Positions 60,797-64,000 of a stretch of 64,000 nt of DNA are shown here, piece after piece. A model generated the notes under the pieces. It was not told the DNA's origin. It saw only the letters and a program-made list of their open reading frames with translations, and searched no databases. The position numbers and the translations under genes are program-made. The stretch's first letter is position 1. Each line of letters starts with the position of its first letter. Source of the stretch: an uncultured Clostridium sp. (lineage in GTDB: Bacteria > Bacillota > Clostridia > TANB77 > CAG-508); the NCBI GenBank assembly GCA_947427205.1, contig CANEHB010000004.1, positions 1 to 64,000 on the forward strand, written 5' to 3'.

Positions 60797-61954
60797 TTAT
60801 CCAAAAATTCCTTTTTTCTTTATTGGTGGTTGTTCATTCATCGTTTTTGCAAGTTCTGTTAATAAATCCCTTTGTTCACGTGTTAATTTTTTTGGAGTTT
60901 GAACTACTACTGTAAATACAAAATCTCCTCTCCAATTTCCATTTACACTTTTAAATCCTTTATTTTTTATAGTAAATTTAGTTCCTGTTTGAGTTCCTTC
61001 TGGTATTTTATATTTTTCTTTTGTTCCATCAACCATAGGAATCTCAAGTTCTGTTCCTAAAGTAGCTCCTGTAAATGTAATTGGTATTTCACATAATACA
61101 TGTTCTGCTTTTCTTGAATATATACTATGTCTTTTTATATGAACTACTATATATAAATCTCCATTTGGTCCACCATTTGAACCAACTTCACCTTCTCCTT
61201 TTAATACAATAGTTTGACCTTCATCAATTCCTTGTGGTATTTTTACTTTTAATTTTATTGATTTTTTTACAATTCCTTTTCCTTTACAATCTGGACATGG
61301 TTCTTTTATAACTTTTCCTGTTCCACCACATTGAGTACATACTCTTTGAGTTGACATTTGCCCAAATGGAGTTGTTACTACTTGTTTTATTTTTCCTGTT
61401 CCATTACACATTGAGCATTTATCTGCTGTTGTTCCTCTTTTCGCTCCACTTCCATTACATGATGTACATTTTTCGTTTCTATTTATACTTATTTCTTTTT
61501 CTATTCCTGAATATGCTTCTTCAAAAGTAATATCTAAGTTAATTTTTAAGTCTGCACCTCTTCTTATTCCATTAGAACTTCTGCTTCTAGTAGAACCTCC
61601 TCCAAAAAATGATGAGAATATATCTCCTAAATCACCAAAGTCACTAAAATCTGAAAATCCTCCAAATCCATCAAATCCTGATCCATAAGAGTAATATCCT
61701 CCACCTTGACCACCACCAAAATTTTGTGGTCCATCAAATCCAAATTGATCATACATTTGTCTTTTTTGTTTATCTGAAAGAATTTCATATGCTTCATTTA
61801 CTTCTTTAAATTTTCTTTCTGCTTCTTCTTTATTATCAGGGTTAGCGTCAGGATGATATTGTTTTGCAAGTTTTCTAAATGCTTTTTTTAATTCTTCATC
61901 AGTTGCGTTTTTCCCTACTCCTAATACTTCATAATAATCACGTTTTTGAGCCAT
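60797..61954 (-). CDS. dnaJ: molecular chaperone DnaJ
   Basis: J domain with HPD, Gly/Phe region, four CxxCxGxG zinc motifs. Confidence 0.98.
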   Translation of the reverse strand: MAQKRDYYEVLGVGKNATDEELKKAFRKLAKQYHPDANPDNKEEAERKFKEVNEAYEILSDKQKRQMYDQFGFDGPQNFGGGQGGGYYSYGSGFDGFGGFSDFSDFGDLGDIFSSFFGGGSTRSRSSNGIRRGADLKINLDITFEEAYSGIEKEISINRNEKCTSCNGSGAKRGTTADKCSMCNGTGKIKQVVTTPFGQMSTQRVCTQCGGTGKVIKEPCPDCKGKGIVKKSIKLKVKIPQGIDEGQTIVLKGEGEVGSNGGPNGDLYIVVHIKRHSIYSRKAEHVLCEIPITFTGATLGTELEIPMVDGTKEKYKIPEGTQTGTKFTIKNKGFKSVNGNWRGDFVFTVVVQTPKKLTREQRDLLTELAKTMNEQPPIKKKGIFG

Positions 61955-61976
61955 TATTATCTTATCCTCCTAAGTT

Positions 61977-62396
61977 TTAAACATATTTCTTTTTGTTATC
62001 TTCTTCATAATTTCTATTTAAATTTGTATGGTATTTTTCTAAATATACTTTAGTAAATTCTTCTGCTGATATATCTAATCTATTCATGACTTCTATGTAA
62101 TACATTAAAACATCGCTTAATTCTTCAATAAATCTGTTTCTTATTCCTTCGTCATTCATTACGTTATCGATTTTTTTCTTTTTTATAATAGATATACATT
62201 CACCAATTTCTTCAATCATAAATAATATATGATCTTTTGCATATTTTGGTTCCATATCATGCCACTTTTCTTTATTTAACTCATATAATTTAAACTGCAT
62301 TTCTTTCAATTCTGATATTTTTAAATCTTTTTCCATATTAAATTTCATTCCTTTCATAGTGCACTTTAAATATATTATATAGATAGTACTGAACAC
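61977..62396 (-). CDS. MazG-like nucleotide pyrophosphohydrolase
   Basis: HILFMIEEIGECISIIKKKK...RFIEELSDVLMYYIEVMNRLDIS. Confidence 0.8.
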   Translation of the reverse strand: MFSTIYIIYLKCTMKGMKFNMEKDLKISELKEMQFKLYELNKEKWHDMEPKYAKDHILFMIEEIGECISIIKKKKIDNVMNDEGIRNRFIEELSDVLMYYIEVMNRLDISAEEFTKVYLEKYHTNLNRNYEEDNKKKYV

Positions 62397-62552
62397 AAAT
62401 AATTTCTTTCTATTACATTTCTTATAATAGCTATATAGAGGTCAGAGAATATATTTTCTGACCTCTCTTATAACCATTATTTTATAAACTAATTAACATG
62501 TTTTCCTAAATGGATGTAAAATGTTCTTTAACAAACGTCCCAAAAAGGTCAA

Positions 62553-64000
<1,448 letters not shown>

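Overview
AT-rich Firmicutes/Clostridia-like chromosome segment from a probable spore-former (spoIIAA-spoIIAB-sigF, spoIID, a SpoIIQ-like M23 protein, spoVT). Most of it is housekeeping: glyS and valS with T-box leaders, a short alaS, pyrimidine genes (pyrB/I, pyrD/K, pyrF, pyrC, a PyrE-like gene), dnaE, recD2, dnaJ, dnaK, truA, cdaA, an LtaS-type sulfatase, a class-D-like sortase, and tRNA-His and tRNA-Gln. Foreign-looking small islands and repeats are interspersed. The most striking observation is that five host-like ORFs or ORF junctions (dnaE twice, pyrC, sigF, and a pilin-like gene) are broken in the same way. In each, an in-frame CGG codon sits where skipping one base (the C) restores the conserved protein through a GGA/GGG glycine codon. 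In my reading, CGG is not used as a normal Arg codon in any host-like gene here. The only other in-frame CGGs are in four foreign-looking ORFs. This suggests CGG is unassigned or poorly decoded in this lineage and acts as a +1 frameshift site. A systematic sequencing or assembly artefact is the main alternative. Other points of interest: a repeat-flanked region (0.88-4.6 kb) with a candidate type I toxin peptide, a DnaA-box cluster, an AlaRS lacking its C-terminal domain, a KAP NTPase, a secreted CHAT/caspase-like protein, a partial gene duplication, and MITE-like elements. All calls come from reading the sequence and recalled family motifs; no searches were run.
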